NCBI RefSeq assembly: GCF_039535235.1
Contig: NZ_BAAAWU010000001.1
Span: 3,038,001 to 3,102,000 of the forward strand
Source of the DNA: Streptomyces roseoviridis
GTDB taxonomy: Bacteria > Actinomycetota > Actinomycetes > Streptomycetales > Streptomycetaceae
Length of the DNA stretch: 64,000 nt
Reading direction: 5' to 3'
Below the pieces are notes generated by a model. That model saw only the letters and a list, made by a program, of their open reading frames with translations, had not been told where the DNA came from and made no database searches. Numbering within the stretch: the first letter of the stretch is position 1; every line of letters starts with the position of its first letter. This document shows, in pieces, positions 31,015 to 38,888 of the stretch. Position numbers and translations under genes: made by a program.

Positions 31015-32286
31015 ATGTCAGCCGACAGCAAGCAGCCCCAGCCGCCGCCCGACGACCGGCCCGCGGCCGCCGCCGAGGCCACGTCCCTGCTGCTCTCGAA
31101 CGCGCTGCTCACCGACGGCCGCACGGTCGACGTGCGCCTCGGCGGCGGCCGGATCGAGGCCGTCGGCACCGCGGGCAGCCTGACCGCCGTCGGAGCCCGC
31201 GTCGACCTCACCGGCTATCTGCTGCTGCCCGCCCCGGCCGAGCCCCACGCGCACGCCGACACCGCGCTCACCGCCGACTCCGCCGGCCCCGTCTCGTACG
31301 CCGCCGAAGAGGTCCAGCGCCGGGCCACCGAGGCCGCCCTGCTCCAGCTCGGGCACGGCGCGACCGCGCTGCGCGCCCAGGTGCGGATCGGCGACGTGCA
31401 CGGCCTCGGGCCCTTGGAGGCCGTCCTGCAGGCCCGGCGCTCGCTGCGCGGCCTCGCCGACCTGACGGCCGTGGCGGCGCCCCGGCTGCTCACCGGCGCG
31501 GCCGGGGCCGACGGGCTGGCGATGCTGCGGGACGCGGTGAAGATGGGCGCCGGGGTGGTCGGCGGCTGTCCGGACCTGGACCCGGACCCGACGGGCTACG
31601 TGGAGACGGTCCTGGAGGTCGCCGCGGAGCACGGCTGCCCGGTGGACCTGCACCTCGACGGTGACGATCCGGCCCGCCTCGCCCGGCTGGCGGCGATGGC
31701 CGGCGGGCTGCGGCCCGGCGTGACCATCGGGCCGTGCGCGGGCCTGGGCCGACTGCCGGCCGAGCAGGCGCGACGGGCGGCGGACCGGCTGGCGGCGGCC
31801 GGGGTGACCGTGGTCTGTCTGCCGCAGGGCGGCTGCGGGGCCGCCCAGGTGCGCGGCGCGGCGCCGGTGCGGCTGCTGCGGGCCGCCGGGGTACGGGTGG
31901 CGGCGGGCGGCGGGGCGCTGCGGGACCTGTCCAACCCGGTGGGGCGCGGCGATCCGCTGGAGGCGGCGTATCTGCTGGCGTCGCTGGGCGGCCTGGCGCC
32001 GCAGGAGGCGTACGGCGCGGTGAGCACGGGGGCGCGGGCGGCGATGGGGCTCGCGGAGGTACGGGTGGAGGCGGGCTTCCCGGCGGAGCTGCTCGCGGTG
32101 CGGGGCACGCGGCTGGCGGGGGTGCTGTCCCTGGCGTACAGCCGGATCGTGGTGCACCGGGGGCGGGTGGTGGCCCGGACCAGCGCGGTGCGGGAGTACT
32201 GCGACTCGGCGGCGGCCCTGGATCTGCCCCGGCAGGCACGGCCGGACTCGGGAGGCCCGGCGGGGCCCGGGGCCGTACGGTCGTGA
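31015..32286 (+). CDS. Amidohydrolase-family protein, cytosine-deaminase-like, metal site degraded
   Basis: 423 residues; GTGAGGAG precedes the ATG at 31015. The layout is that of CodA/cytosine deaminase-like amidohydrolases: an N-terminal beta sandwich (LLLSNALLTDGRTVDVRLGG), the entry strand EPHAHADTAL (HxH at about residue 80), a barrel strand DLHLDGDD, the GNGD-like PVGRGDPLEAAYLLASLGG helix and a C-terminal RGTRLAGVL strand. The barrel-8 Asp expected just before LRDLSNPVGRGD is replaced in AAGGGALRD, and the histidine expected in VTVVCLPQGG is missing. It may therefore be inactive or act by another mechanism. Confidence 0.7.
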   Translation: MSADSKQPQPPPDDRPAAAAEATSLLLSNALLTDGRTVDVRLGGGRIEAVGTAGSLTAVGARVDLTGYLLLPAPAEPHAHADTALTADSAGPVSYAAEEVQRRATEAALLQLGHGATALRAQVRIGDVHGLGPLEAVLQARRSLRGLADLTAVAAPRLLTGAAGADGLAMLRDAVKMGAGVVGGCPDLDPDPTGYVETVLEVAAEHGCPVDLHLDGDDPARLARLAAMAGGLRPGVTIGPCAGLGRLPAEQARRAADRLAAAGVTVVCLPQGGCGAAQVRGAAPVRLLRAAGVRVAAGGGALRDLSNPVGRGDPLEAAYLLASLGGLAPQEAYGAVSTGARAAMGLAEVRVEAGFPAELLAVRGTRLAGVLSLAYSRIVVHRGRVVARTSAVREYCDSAAALDLPRQARPDSGGPAGPGAVRS

Positions 32287-32288
32287 GT

Positions 32289-32945
32289 ATGCGCGTAGTC
32301 ATCGCTGGAGGACACGGAAAGATCGCCCGGCGGCTCGAGCGGCTGCTCGCCGCCGGCGGACACGAACCGGTGGGGATCATCCGAAGCCCCGACCAGGCCG
32401 ACGACCTGCGGGAGGCGGGTGCCGAACCGGCCCTGATGGACCTGGAGTCGGCGTCGGTGGAGGAGGTGGCGGCGATCCTGCAGGGCGCCGACGCGGCCGT
32501 CTTCGCGGCCGGCGCGGGCCCGGGCAGCGACGCGGCCCGCAAGGAGACCGTGGACCGGGGCGCGTGCGCCCTGCTGGCGGACGCGGCGGAACGCGTGGGC
32601 GTGCGCCGTTTCCTCGTCGTCTCCTCGATGGGCGCCCAGGCGGGCCACGAGGGCGACGCCGTCTTCGACGCCTACCTGCGCGCCAAGGGCGCCGCGGACG
32701 ACGACGTCCGCGCCCGCGAGGGCCTGGACTGGACGATCCTGCGCCCCGGCATGCTCACCGACGACGCCGGCACGGGCCTGGTCCGCCTGGAGGCCCACAC
32801 CGGCCGCGGCCCGGTCCCCCGCGACGACGTGGCCGCGGTCCTCGCCGAACTCCTCGACACCCCGGCGACGGCGGGCCTGACCCTGGAACTGATCTCCGGC
32901 TCCACCCCGGTGGCGGTCGCGGTCCGGGACGTCGCGGGCAACTGA
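32289..32945 (+). CDS. SDR-a NAD(P)-binding protein
   Basis: 218 residues, two bases after the amidohydrolase stop. N-terminal RVVIAGGHGKIARRLERLL (GxxGxIA variant of the dinucleotide motif), VVSSMGAQ strand and DWTILRPGMLTDD are the marks of NAD(P)-binding_10/YwnB-like proteins. These often act as NADPH-dependent reductases of unknown substrate or as redox sensors. It is the last chromosomal gene before the integrated element; a terminator follows. Confidence 0.85.
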   Translation: MRVVIAGGHGKIARRLERLLAAGGHEPVGIIRSPDQADDLREAGAEPALMDLESASVEEVAAILQGADAAVFAAGAGPGSDAARKETVDRGACALLADAAERVGVRRFLVVSSMGAQAGHEGDAVFDAYLRAKGAADDDVRAREGLDWTILRPGMLTDDAGTGLVRLEAHTGRGPVPRDDVAAVLAELLDTPATAGLTLELISGSTPVAVAVRDVAGN

Positions 32946-32988
32946 CGGCCCGGGGCCCGAGCCCGCGGGGAGCGGCCCGAAAACGAGA

Positions 32989-33020
32989 GAAGGTCCCCGG
33001 TGCGAACACCGGGGACCTTC
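32989..33020 (-). terminator. Original chromosomal tRNA-Tyr terminator (left of attL)
   Basis: Perfect 14-bp stem (GAAGGTCCCCGGTG and complement) with a CGAA loop. On the minus strand it is followed by TCTCTCGTTTTC, so it reads as an intrinsic terminator for transcription arriving from the tRNA-Tyr side; it can also end the convergent SDR gene. It lies directly beside the left att repeat. Confidence 0.8.
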
Positions 33021-33022
33021 TG

Positions 33023-33079
33023 CATCGCGTGGCGGCGCCAGGATTCGAACCTGGGTAGGCTAAGCCGACGGATTTACAG
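33023..33079. repeat. Left attachment site with tRNA-Tyr 3' fragment
   Basis: Identical to 49846-49902. Bases 33030-33079 are the last 50 nt of tRNA-Tyr (minus strand), including the anticodon loop; identity breaks at 33080, where the 5' half of the gene is missing. This is the footprint left by site-specific integration. Confidence 0.92.
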
Positions 33080-33415
33080 ACTGCTCGCGTTGGCGTTGCA
33101 GATGCCCACTGACCTGCATCTAAGCGTCCGGCTCACCGCATAGACGCACGACCGTCCGCACCTCGTCCACGTGCCGGGCTTGGCCCCGCGGGGCCAAGAA
33201 CGCTGAGCAGGGCCAAGCGGCGATAGACCCAGCCCTCGGGGTAACGCGAGCACATCGAGCCTGCCTGCGTGCGGCGCTCAGAGGGATGTCGCCTCCAGCC
33301 CCTCTGTTCACTTTCGGCACTGTTTCCTCAACTCGCCGCAGACTCCGCAGCGTTGTGTGGTGGCTGATTCCGCGTACACACGGCCAAGCTGGAGGGTTTG
33401 GGCTACCGTGAACGC
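33080..33415. other. 336-bp gene-free segment inside the left end of the element
   Basis: No convincing ORF. It contains a perfect 20-bp palindrome at 33179-33198 (arm CTTGGCCCCG), which would form a strong hairpin. At its right end TACCGT (33404-33409) lies 7 bp before the ATG of the DUF262 gene, the spacing of a -10 hexamer for a leaderless mRNA. Confidence 0.55.
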
Positions 33416-35200
33416 ATGCAGAGTTCAGAGCTTTCGGTGCAGGGGCAGAACCTTATTCAGCTGTACAACCAGTACTACCGAGATAAGCTCATCGTCGACC
33501 GCCGATACCAACGGAAGCTCGTTTGGACACGCGACGAAAAGGAAAAGCTTATTGATTCGGCCATCAATAAGCTTCCCATCCCGCTAATTCTTCTGGCTCA
33601 AAGGAAGAGGGCTGGCGTTGAGATCTTTGAGCTAATTGACGGGCTGCAGCGCCTGGAAGCTTTCTTCTCATTCATGGAGAACAAGTACTCCTACCGCGGC
33701 GAGTATTTTGACCTGGCTACAACAGGCGACACTCTGGCAAAACTGCACGCAAGGGAATTGACTCAACAAAAGCCCGTCATGTCACGGGAAACTTCTCTAG
33801 CGATTGCGAACTACCAGATTCCACTGTCCATCTACCGCGATGCCGCCACTTCATCTATTGATGAAGTTTTTCGCCGCATCAACAGCGGCGGAAGACGCCT
33901 CAGCCTGCATGAGATCCGGCAGGCTGGTGTTACGGGCCCGCTAGCCGATGTCGTTCGACGCACCAGCGCCACAATCCGCGGCGATGGAACTTTTGCCGAA
34001 GCGCTCACACTCAGCGAGATGGAGAAGCTTTCAATCTCCAGGAGGGATCTAACATACGGCCTCGACCTGGATCGCATCTTCTGGACCAGACACGACATCA
34101 TCGGAGCGGAGGACATTCGTTCATCCGGCGACGAAGAGATGGTTCTAGATCTGGTACTAGACGCCGTCCTTGACCCCTGGCCCACGAGCGGATGGCAGAA
34201 CCGTGACGTGGCTTACGGGCTGCCACGCAAAATCACGTCGGCCACTTCGGAGGAAGTAGGCGCCGCGATCAACACCATTGGAGTGGAGAATCTGCAGCAG
34301 CGTATCGTAGCCGTCATCGAACTGCTCGACGACGTGATGCGCGACCACGGTTCACTCGGCCGACACATGGTCCACTTGGAGAGTTACGAAAGGGGAACAC
34401 AGCGACAGTTCCAGGCGATTTTCGCCGCGCTTTACGAACTCGTTTTCATTGACGGCCTCCAGCCACGTTCGATGGATGCGATCCGCGGAGTTTTGGACAA
34501 CTTCTGGGGCCGCGACCTCTCTATCCCCACTGGAGGTAGCGCCTGGGGGAAGGACAAAAAGGCGACGCTCTACCCGGAAGTCAAGCGTCGCCTACGGAGA
34601 GCCTTCTTCAAGCCCGAGCCTAAGAGCGCCGCCGTGCAACTCAACTCGCGCCTGCTGATCGAAAGCTACCTGTCCGGCCCCGTGAACGAGGACCCGCTAG
34701 TCGAGCTGAAGCAAGGATTTTGCGTACTGTCGAACCCTCCAACTGAAAACGTCGACCTGTTCGACGAAGTCATGCAAACTGCAGTAGGCATGGCCAACTG
34801 GAGCAGGGACGCAAGTGGTTTCATCCTCATCGGTGTCGCAGACAAGCCGTCGGCAGCGGATCGATTGAAGGAACTGTTCAACGTATCTCCTATCGAAATT
34901 CACGGCCAACAAGTCGTGGGCACCAGCGAACAGATTACCCACCTGGGTTACGACGTTGACTCGTGGTGGCGTAAATGGCAAAGCAAGATTCGATCCGCTC
35001 CCGTGGATTCCGACTTCCGCAATAACCTGGCTCACAGCTTCAGTCCGATTATTTGTGACGGAAAGGTTCTGTGGATCATGAAGCCACGGTCCACCGGAAA
35101 ACCACTCTCATACAACCAGCGCTTCTTCGTGAGGATGGGCGCTTCAACGCATGAAATGGGAACGGATGAGTTTCTGGCTCACGTCGCTCTCAATTTTTAG
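33416..35200 (+). CDS. DUF262 - AlbA_2/Schlafen-like fusion, candidate anti-phage protein
   Basis: 594 residues from ATG 33416; no SD, -10-like TACCGT 7 bp upstream. Residues about 20-160 are a DUF262 (GmrS/ParB-like) domain: DRRYQRKLVWTRDEKEKLI, IDGLQRLEAFFSF (DGQQR-type motif with Leu), FRRINSGGRRLSLHEIRQA. A helical middle (about 180-410) follows. Residues about 425-594 look like an AlbA_2/Schlafen domain: PLVELKQGF, AVGMANWSRDASGFILIGVAD and the end strand QRFFVRMGASTHEMG. DUF262 proteins act in type IV restriction and phage defence; the fusion suggests a nucleotide- or nucleic-acid-triggered effector. GC is far below that of its neighbours, as expected for acquired cargo. Confidence 0.75.
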   Translation: MQSSELSVQGQNLIQLYNQYYRDKLIVDRRYQRKLVWTRDEKEKLIDSAINKLPIPLILLAQRKRAGVEIFELIDGLQRLEAFFSFMENKYSYRGEYFDLATTGDTLAKLHARELTQQKPVMSRETSLAIANYQIPLSIYRDAATSSIDEVFRRINSGGRRLSLHEIRQAGVTGPLADVVRRTSATIRGDGTFAEALTLSEMEKLSISRRDLTYGLDLDRIFWTRHDIIGAEDIRSSGDEEMVLDLVLDAVLDPWPTSGWQNRDVAYGLPRKITSATSEEVGAAINTIGVENLQQRIVAVIELLDDVMRDHGSLGRHMVHLESYERGTQRQFQAIFAALYELVFIDGLQPRSMDAIRGVLDNFWGRDLSIPTGGSAWGKDKKATLYPEVKRRLRRAFFKPEPKSAAVQLNSRLLIESYLSGPVNEDPLVELKQGFCVLSNPPTENVDLFDEVMQTAVGMANWSRDASGFILIGVADKPSAADRLKELFNVSPIEIHGQQVVGTSEQITHLGYDVDSWWRKWQSKIRSAPVDSDFRNNLAHSFSPIICDGKVLWIMKPRSTGKPLSYNQRFFVRMGASTHEMGTDEFLAHVALNF

Positions 35201-35371
35201 TTAGACATAGGCAGAGGAGGGCCATTGACCTCCCTATCTCTCCGTCAGGCACTTCGCGTGAGCTCGTAGCTGCCCCGTCTGACACCATCCTCGCAGTGCT
35301 TGGCACTGCGAGGGCCACATCAACGGTCCGCTCTATGCGAGCCTTGAGTAAGGTTGCAGAGAGGAGCCCTT

Positions 35372-35818
35372 GTGTCAGGCCGAAACCCACGTGGCACGTA
35401 CCTCGTGGTTGCACAAGCACTGCGAGAGCAGATTGACAGCGGTGAGATCTCGGACGGACTGCCGTCCGAAGCAGCCCTCATGCGCTCTCTAAGCGTCTCC
35501 CGCAACACTGTCCGTCGCGCCCTCAAGCTCCTTGAGTCCGAGCAAGTCGTGGAGTCGGTCCCAGGTGTCGGTTGGCGGATTCCCAGCAATAACGACCGTC
35601 GCTCGCTAGCTGAACGCATGGCAGCGTTGATCACTGAGTCCTCACTCGGGCTCGGCGACACCTACCCCTCGGAATCGAAACTCTGTGAGCGCTTCGGGGC
35701 CTCGCGCACGGCGGTCCGACGTGCGCTCGCGCACTTGGAAGGCATCGGCCTGCTCGACACCACACACGGCAAAGGGCGAACCGTGCGCGCTCTCCCAGCT
35801 TCGCCCGAGCAGCCGTAG
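35372..35818 (+). CDS. Regulator with two tandem GntR-type winged helices
   Basis: 148 residues; GTG start at 35372 with GAGAGGAG 5-12 bp upstream. The first winged helix (about residues 8-70) has LPSEAALMRSLSVSRNTVRRALKLLE; the second (about 78-142) has YPSESKLCERFGASRTAVRRALAHLEG. Each is a complete GntR DNA-binding domain and no effector domain remains. GntR regulators such as KorSA repress replication and transfer genes in pSAM2-like elements; this one should bind a long or bipartite operator. It sits 12 bp before the HD gene on the same strand. Confidence 0.8.
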   Translation: MSGRNPRGTYLVVAQALREQIDSGEISDGLPSEAALMRSLSVSRNTVRRALKLLESEQVVESVPGVGWRIPSNNDRRSLAERMAALITESSLGLGDTYPSESKLCERFGASRTAVRRALAHLEGIGLLDTTHGKGRTVRALPASPEQP

Positions 35819-35829
35819 CCTTGGTACCC

Positions 35830-36399
35830 ATGGGGCTTACTGAGTGGGCGTACTCGCTCTCCGAATCGCTGCTGTCCGAGCCGTTGCCGCGCCGCTGGGC
35901 GCACTCCCTTGGGGTCGCCAAGCGGGCCCGGTCCCTGAGGCCGATCCTCGGGCAGGACGCCGAGTTGCTGGAGGCCGCGGCCGTCCTGCACGACATCGGC
36001 TACTCGCCCTCCATCGCCGCCACCGGCTTCCACCCGCTCGACGGCGCCCGGTTCCTGCGCGATCAGGAGGGGGCCGACGAGCGGGTCGTACGGCTCGTCG
36101 CCCATCACTCCTGTGCACTCCTGGAGGCCGAGGAGCGCGGGCTTCGACAGGAGCTGGAGACTGAGTTCGAGCTGGAGCGGCAGGAGCTGGTGGACGCGCT
36201 CATCGTGTCCGACATGACCACGACGCCGGACGGCGAGCACACGACGCCGGCGGCACGGCTGGACGAGATCGTGCAGCGGTACGGGCCGGACACGATCGTT
36301 GGCCGCTTCATTCAGCGGGCAGCGCCGGAGATCTACGCCGCCAACGAGCGCGTGGAGCGTCGCATGGCCGCCGCCACGGCCGGCGCTCAGCCGATGTAG
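35830..36399 (+). CDS. HD-domain hydrolase
   Basis: 189 residues. The metal site is visible: RRWAHSLGVAKRA (His), AAVLHDIGYSP (HD pair), then VRLVAHHSCALLEAEE and ALIVSDMTTTPDG (final Asp). This is the HDIG-like order of small HD phosphohydrolases acting on nucleotides. ATG 35830 is preceded by TAGCCT at 35816-35821, 8 bp away, with no SD. The gene is convergent with the NUDIX gene and overlaps it by 13 bp. It recurs in AICEs near the GntR gene; possible roles are nucleotide clean-up or signalling. Confidence 0.75.
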   Translation: MGLTEWAYSLSESLLSEPLPRRWAHSLGVAKRARSLRPILGQDAELLEAAAVLHDIGYSPSIAATGFHPLDGARFLRDQEGADERVVRLVAHHSCALLEAEERGLRQELETEFELERQELVDALIVSDMTTTPDGEHTTPAARLDEIVQRYGPDTIVGRFIQRAAPEIYAANERVERRMAAATAGAQPM

Positions 36400-36860
36400 G
36401 GCTCCCGGCGGGACTCGTCCAGGCCGTGCGTGATGCGCAACCGCATGGACGGATGAATGTCCAGGCCATCGAGGTCCGCCGGGTCCACCCAGCGGACCTC
36501 TTTCGACTCACTGCTGGTGCGGAGATCACCCCCGACGGGGTGAGCCCTGAAGCAGATGGAGAACTGCTGCCGCACCTCACCGTCGTCGTACGCGAGCACG
36601 TGTTCAGGGTCCGTGTAGAGCCCGACGATGCCGTCCACCTCAACGCGGATCCCGGTTTCCTCCTCCACCTCGCGGACGACCGTGTCGGCGATCCGCTCGC
36701 CGATGTCGTGGCCACCGCCGGGAAGAGCCCACAAACAGTTGTCCGTCTTGTGGATCAACAGGAGTCGTCCGGACGCCTCCCGGACGACGGCCGTGACCGA
36801 GGGCACGACGGAGTTCGCCTTGGGGGCCGCCGGGTCACGGAAGTAGTCAATGCGGCTCAT
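36387..36860 (-). CDS. NUDIX hydrolase
   Basis: 157 residues with an intact Nudix box, GGGHDIGERIADTVVREVEEE followed by TGI (Gx5Ex7REUxEExGU), in a normal alpha/beta sandwich (TAVVREASGRLLLIHK, CLWALPGGG, KEVRWVDPADL). Such enzymes cleave nucleoside diphosphates linked to another group. It starts inside the last codons of the HTH-DUF5919-like gene (4-bp overlap), so the two are translated together. NUDIX genes are regular members of Streptomyces AICE regulatory blocks. Confidence 0.88.
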   Translation of the reverse strand: MSRIDYFRDPAAPKANSVVPSVTAVVREASGRLLLIHKTDNCLWALPGGGHDIGERIADTVVREVEEETGIRVEVDGIVGLYTDPEHVLAYDDGEVRQQFSICFRAHPVGGDLRTSSESKEVRWVDPADLDGLDIHPSMRLRITHGLDESRREPYIG

Positions 36861-37627
36861 GAGCCCGCACCTCCCAGGTCGAAGGGCGACGAAATGGGTC
36901 GGGCGCTCTCCCAGACCCGTTCGACGCTCTCAGCGTAGGCGTCGAACAGTTCGCCCCCAGGTACACGCTGAAGGTGCAGGACCGGCGCCAGGTAGGCACC
37001 GACGCCGTACAGGTGGCCGTTGGCCAGCATCTCGTCATCCGCCCGATAGATCGAGTTGTAGAGCGTGGTGGAGTGCAGCCGGAACTCCACACCGGGCAGC
37101 CCGAACAACGGCGCATAGTTGACCAGCGCGTTGCGGATCTTGCTGCCCATCGCTCCGCCGATACCTTCGTCCGCTCCGCGCACGGCGACCGCGGCGGAAC
37201 CGGGGTCGCCCAGCATGAACCGCACCGGGACGCCGGCCGACGACTTCTCCTTCACGACCTGGTGGAAGGCGGCGTCCTCAGTGAGCCAGAAGCCCGAGTA
37301 GACCAACACGTCGAAGTGGCGCGTTGCTCCGGCATACAGCTGCGGCCACAGACGGTTCGGAACAACCGACCGGTGCGGATACAGCCTCACCAGCTCAGCG
37401 TTGCCTGCCTCCGTCACCTCCGCCGCCGTCTGCTCCTCCGGCCACAGATAGGACACCTCGCGCTGGAGGAGCGATGCCGTCGCGTACTTGAAGCGGCGGT
37501 ACGGCTGACGCTTGGGATCGTTGATCCAGCGCTCCACCGTCTTGGCGGACACCCCTAACTGCTCGGCGACCTGATCGAGCGTCATGCCGCTCGCCACGAT
37601 CGCACCGCGAAGCCGCTCATTGGCCAT
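36857..37627 (-). CDS. HTH protein with C-terminal PLD-like/DUF5919 domain
   Basis: 256 residues. Two starts compete: GTG 37636 touches the purine run, while ATG 37627 (MANERLRG) has GGGGGGAG about 8 bp upstream, so I use ATG. Residues 5-50 are an XRE-type HTH (MTLDQVAEQLGVSAKTVERWIND). The rest (about 80-256), with YPHRSVVPNRLW, FDVLVYSGFWLTED and PVRFMLGDPGS, matches my memory of the DUF5919/phospholipase D-like sensor domains linked to HTHs. No double HKD motif is present, so catalysis is doubtful. It probably regulates the element, perhaps through the tandem decamers at its own promoter. Confidence 0.75.
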   Translation of the reverse strand: MANERLRGAIVASGMTLDQVAEQLGVSAKTVERWINDPKRQPYRRFKYATASLLQREVSYLWPEEQTAAEVTEAGNAELVRLYPHRSVVPNRLWPQLYAGATRHFDVLVYSGFWLTEDAAFHQVVKEKSSAGVPVRFMLGDPGSAAVAVRGADEGIGGAMGSKIRNALVNYAPLFGLPGVEFRLHSTTLYNSIYRADDEMLANGHLYGVGAYLAPVLHLQRVPGGELFDAYAESVERVWESARPISSPFDLGGAGS

Positions 37628-38185
37628 GCCGTGCACTCCCCCCGTCAGGGACGACTTGGGACGACTTCACCGTAGCGAAGACGTCCTGGAGTCGTACACG
37701 CGCGGAGTCCAACGTCTGCCGTGATCGAGCCAAGCTGAATGCATCGAGCGGGACGGACTCGCAGCCCCAAAGAAGCAAGGGACTTGACGATGCGAATCCT
37801 TCTCCGCATGATGAGGAACAGGTAATACATGTACCTCATCGAGCTTCGGGCTCGATGCGAGGTGCTGCGCTCGACGCCCGGAGAGCTCCGTGTAGGCGGG
37901 TCGGCTCGATGGAAGCGCCCGGTGCTTGAAAACTGAACAGCGTGATGAGGGTTCGCCGCCTGTCCTTAGACACAACAAGGCGGCCGGCGCGGCACAGGTC
38001 CGCGCGCTCAGTCCATCCGCAGCCGCTCGGCTGTGGCCGGTTGCCTCCTCCGCCCGTCCGGTCCCTTCGCGGGGTCGTACGGGCGGGGTCGAGGGGAGCC
38101 GGATGGTTCCAACGGCGAGAGGCCCCGGTGCTGGAACACCGGGGCCTCGGTTCGGGCCGTTCCTCTGAGAAGGGAGCACGACCCA
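37628..38185. promoter_or_regulatory. 558-bp regulatory gap between divergent regulator and transfer operons
   Basis: No gene. It holds a tandem decamer GGGACGACTT GGGACGACTT (37648-37667) 21 bp upstream of the HTH gene; an 8-bp palindrome TACATGTA near 37826-37833 in an AT-richer patch; and a hairpin at 38119-38148 (12-bp stem GAGGCCCCGGTG, loop CTGGAA) 37 bp before the first transfer-operon gene. The decamers look like an autorepressor site and the hairpin like an attenuator. Confidence 0.55.
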
Positions 38186-38449
38186 ATGAAGTCCATCGCT
38201 GCACTTCAGGCGGCCGTTACGGCCGTGGCGTTCGACGGTGAGCCGTCGGACGCGGAGCTGGACGCGATCGAGCAGGAGATGCCGCTGATCCTGGCGGAGG
38301 TCGACCTGCTCGACGCGCAGATCATGACGCTGGACCGTCCGGCCACGGTGCTGGACGAGCGGCGCATCCGCCGGGCCCGCAACCGGGTCCTGGCCGAGCG
38401 CCGGAACCTGACCAACCGCGCCGGCGTGACGATGGGCGGTGCGGCATGA
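38186..38449 (+). CDS. Small AICE protein, DUF6284-like
   Basis: 87 residues, RBS GAAGGGAG. A single helical domain: an acidic N-terminal half (DGEPSDAELDAIEQEMPLILAE), then LDAQIMTLDRPATVLDERR and basic RRARNRVLAERRNL. The pattern is that of DUF6284, found at the start of conjugative-element operons in Streptomyces. Function unknown; the helical, charged design suggests a DNA- or protein-binding accessory factor. It overlaps the next gene by 4 bp. Confidence 0.65.
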   Translation: MKSIAALQAAVTAVAFDGEPSDAELDAIEQEMPLILAEVDLLDAQIMTLDRPATVLDERRIRRARNRVLAERRNLTNRAGVTMGGAA

Positions 38450-38721
38450 CGTACACCGCGCACCTGGCCAACCCGTTCACGGGTGAGTGGGAGCTGTACG
38501 TGGTGGTCAAGGAGCACCCCACCGTCGACTGGCCCGCCCACGACTTCAAGCGGGTCTCGGCCCCGACCCGGGCGGAGCGGATCGAGGCGCTGGCCCTGCT
38601 CGGCTACGAGCCCGACAACGCCGAGGGCGACTGGCAGTGGCAGGAGCTGTCGGGCCCCGACGAGGACCGCGTCCGCCTGCTCGCCTCCCTCGACGTCCGC
38701 CTGATCGGCGGTGCCGCATGA
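38446..38721 (+). CDS. Small AICE protein, DUF6303-like
   Basis: 91 residues, starting in the end of the previous gene (ATGA). Two beta strands (YTAHLANPFTGEWELYVVV, WQWQELSGPDEDR) flank a helix (PTRAERIEALALLGY). It matches my memory of DUF6303, a family confined to actinobacterial mobile elements. No function known. Coupled translation with both neighbours implies a joint role in replication control or transfer. Confidence 0.6.
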   Translation: MTYTAHLANPFTGEWELYVVVKEHPTVDWPAHDFKRVSAPTRAERIEALALLGYEPDNAEGDWQWQELSGPDEDRVRLLASLDVRLIGGAA

Positions 38722-38888
38722 ACCGCCTCACCTTCTGGTGCCTGCTCGCCCTGTGCGTCGCCGTGGAGGTCCTGGGGCTGGTCGTCGGCCGCCGGGACGT
38801 CCACTACGCCGGAGCGATCGCCGGTGCGGGTGTGATCGCCGTGGCACGGATCCTCTGGCTGGCCCGCCGGGACGGGGGTGAGTCGTGA
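38718..38888 (+). CDS. Small two-helix membrane protein
   Basis: 56 residues, ATG at 38718 overlapping the preceding stop. Segments LTFWCLLALCVAVEVLGLVVG and YAGAIAGAGVIAVARILWLA are two membrane helices separated by RRDVH; the C-terminus is basic. Size and place resemble the small Spd proteins of Streptomyces plasmids, which help DNA spread between hyphal compartments. It overlaps the next gene as GTGA. Confidence 0.55.
   Translation: MNRLTFWCLLALCVAVEVLGLVVGRRDVHYAGAIAGAGVIAVARILWLARRDGGES

Noticed and set aside
33030..33112. Possible second tRNA-Tyr gene
   Set aside because: Only the 3' 50 nt match; the 5' half is absent and no acceptor stem can form, so it is an att-site remnant.
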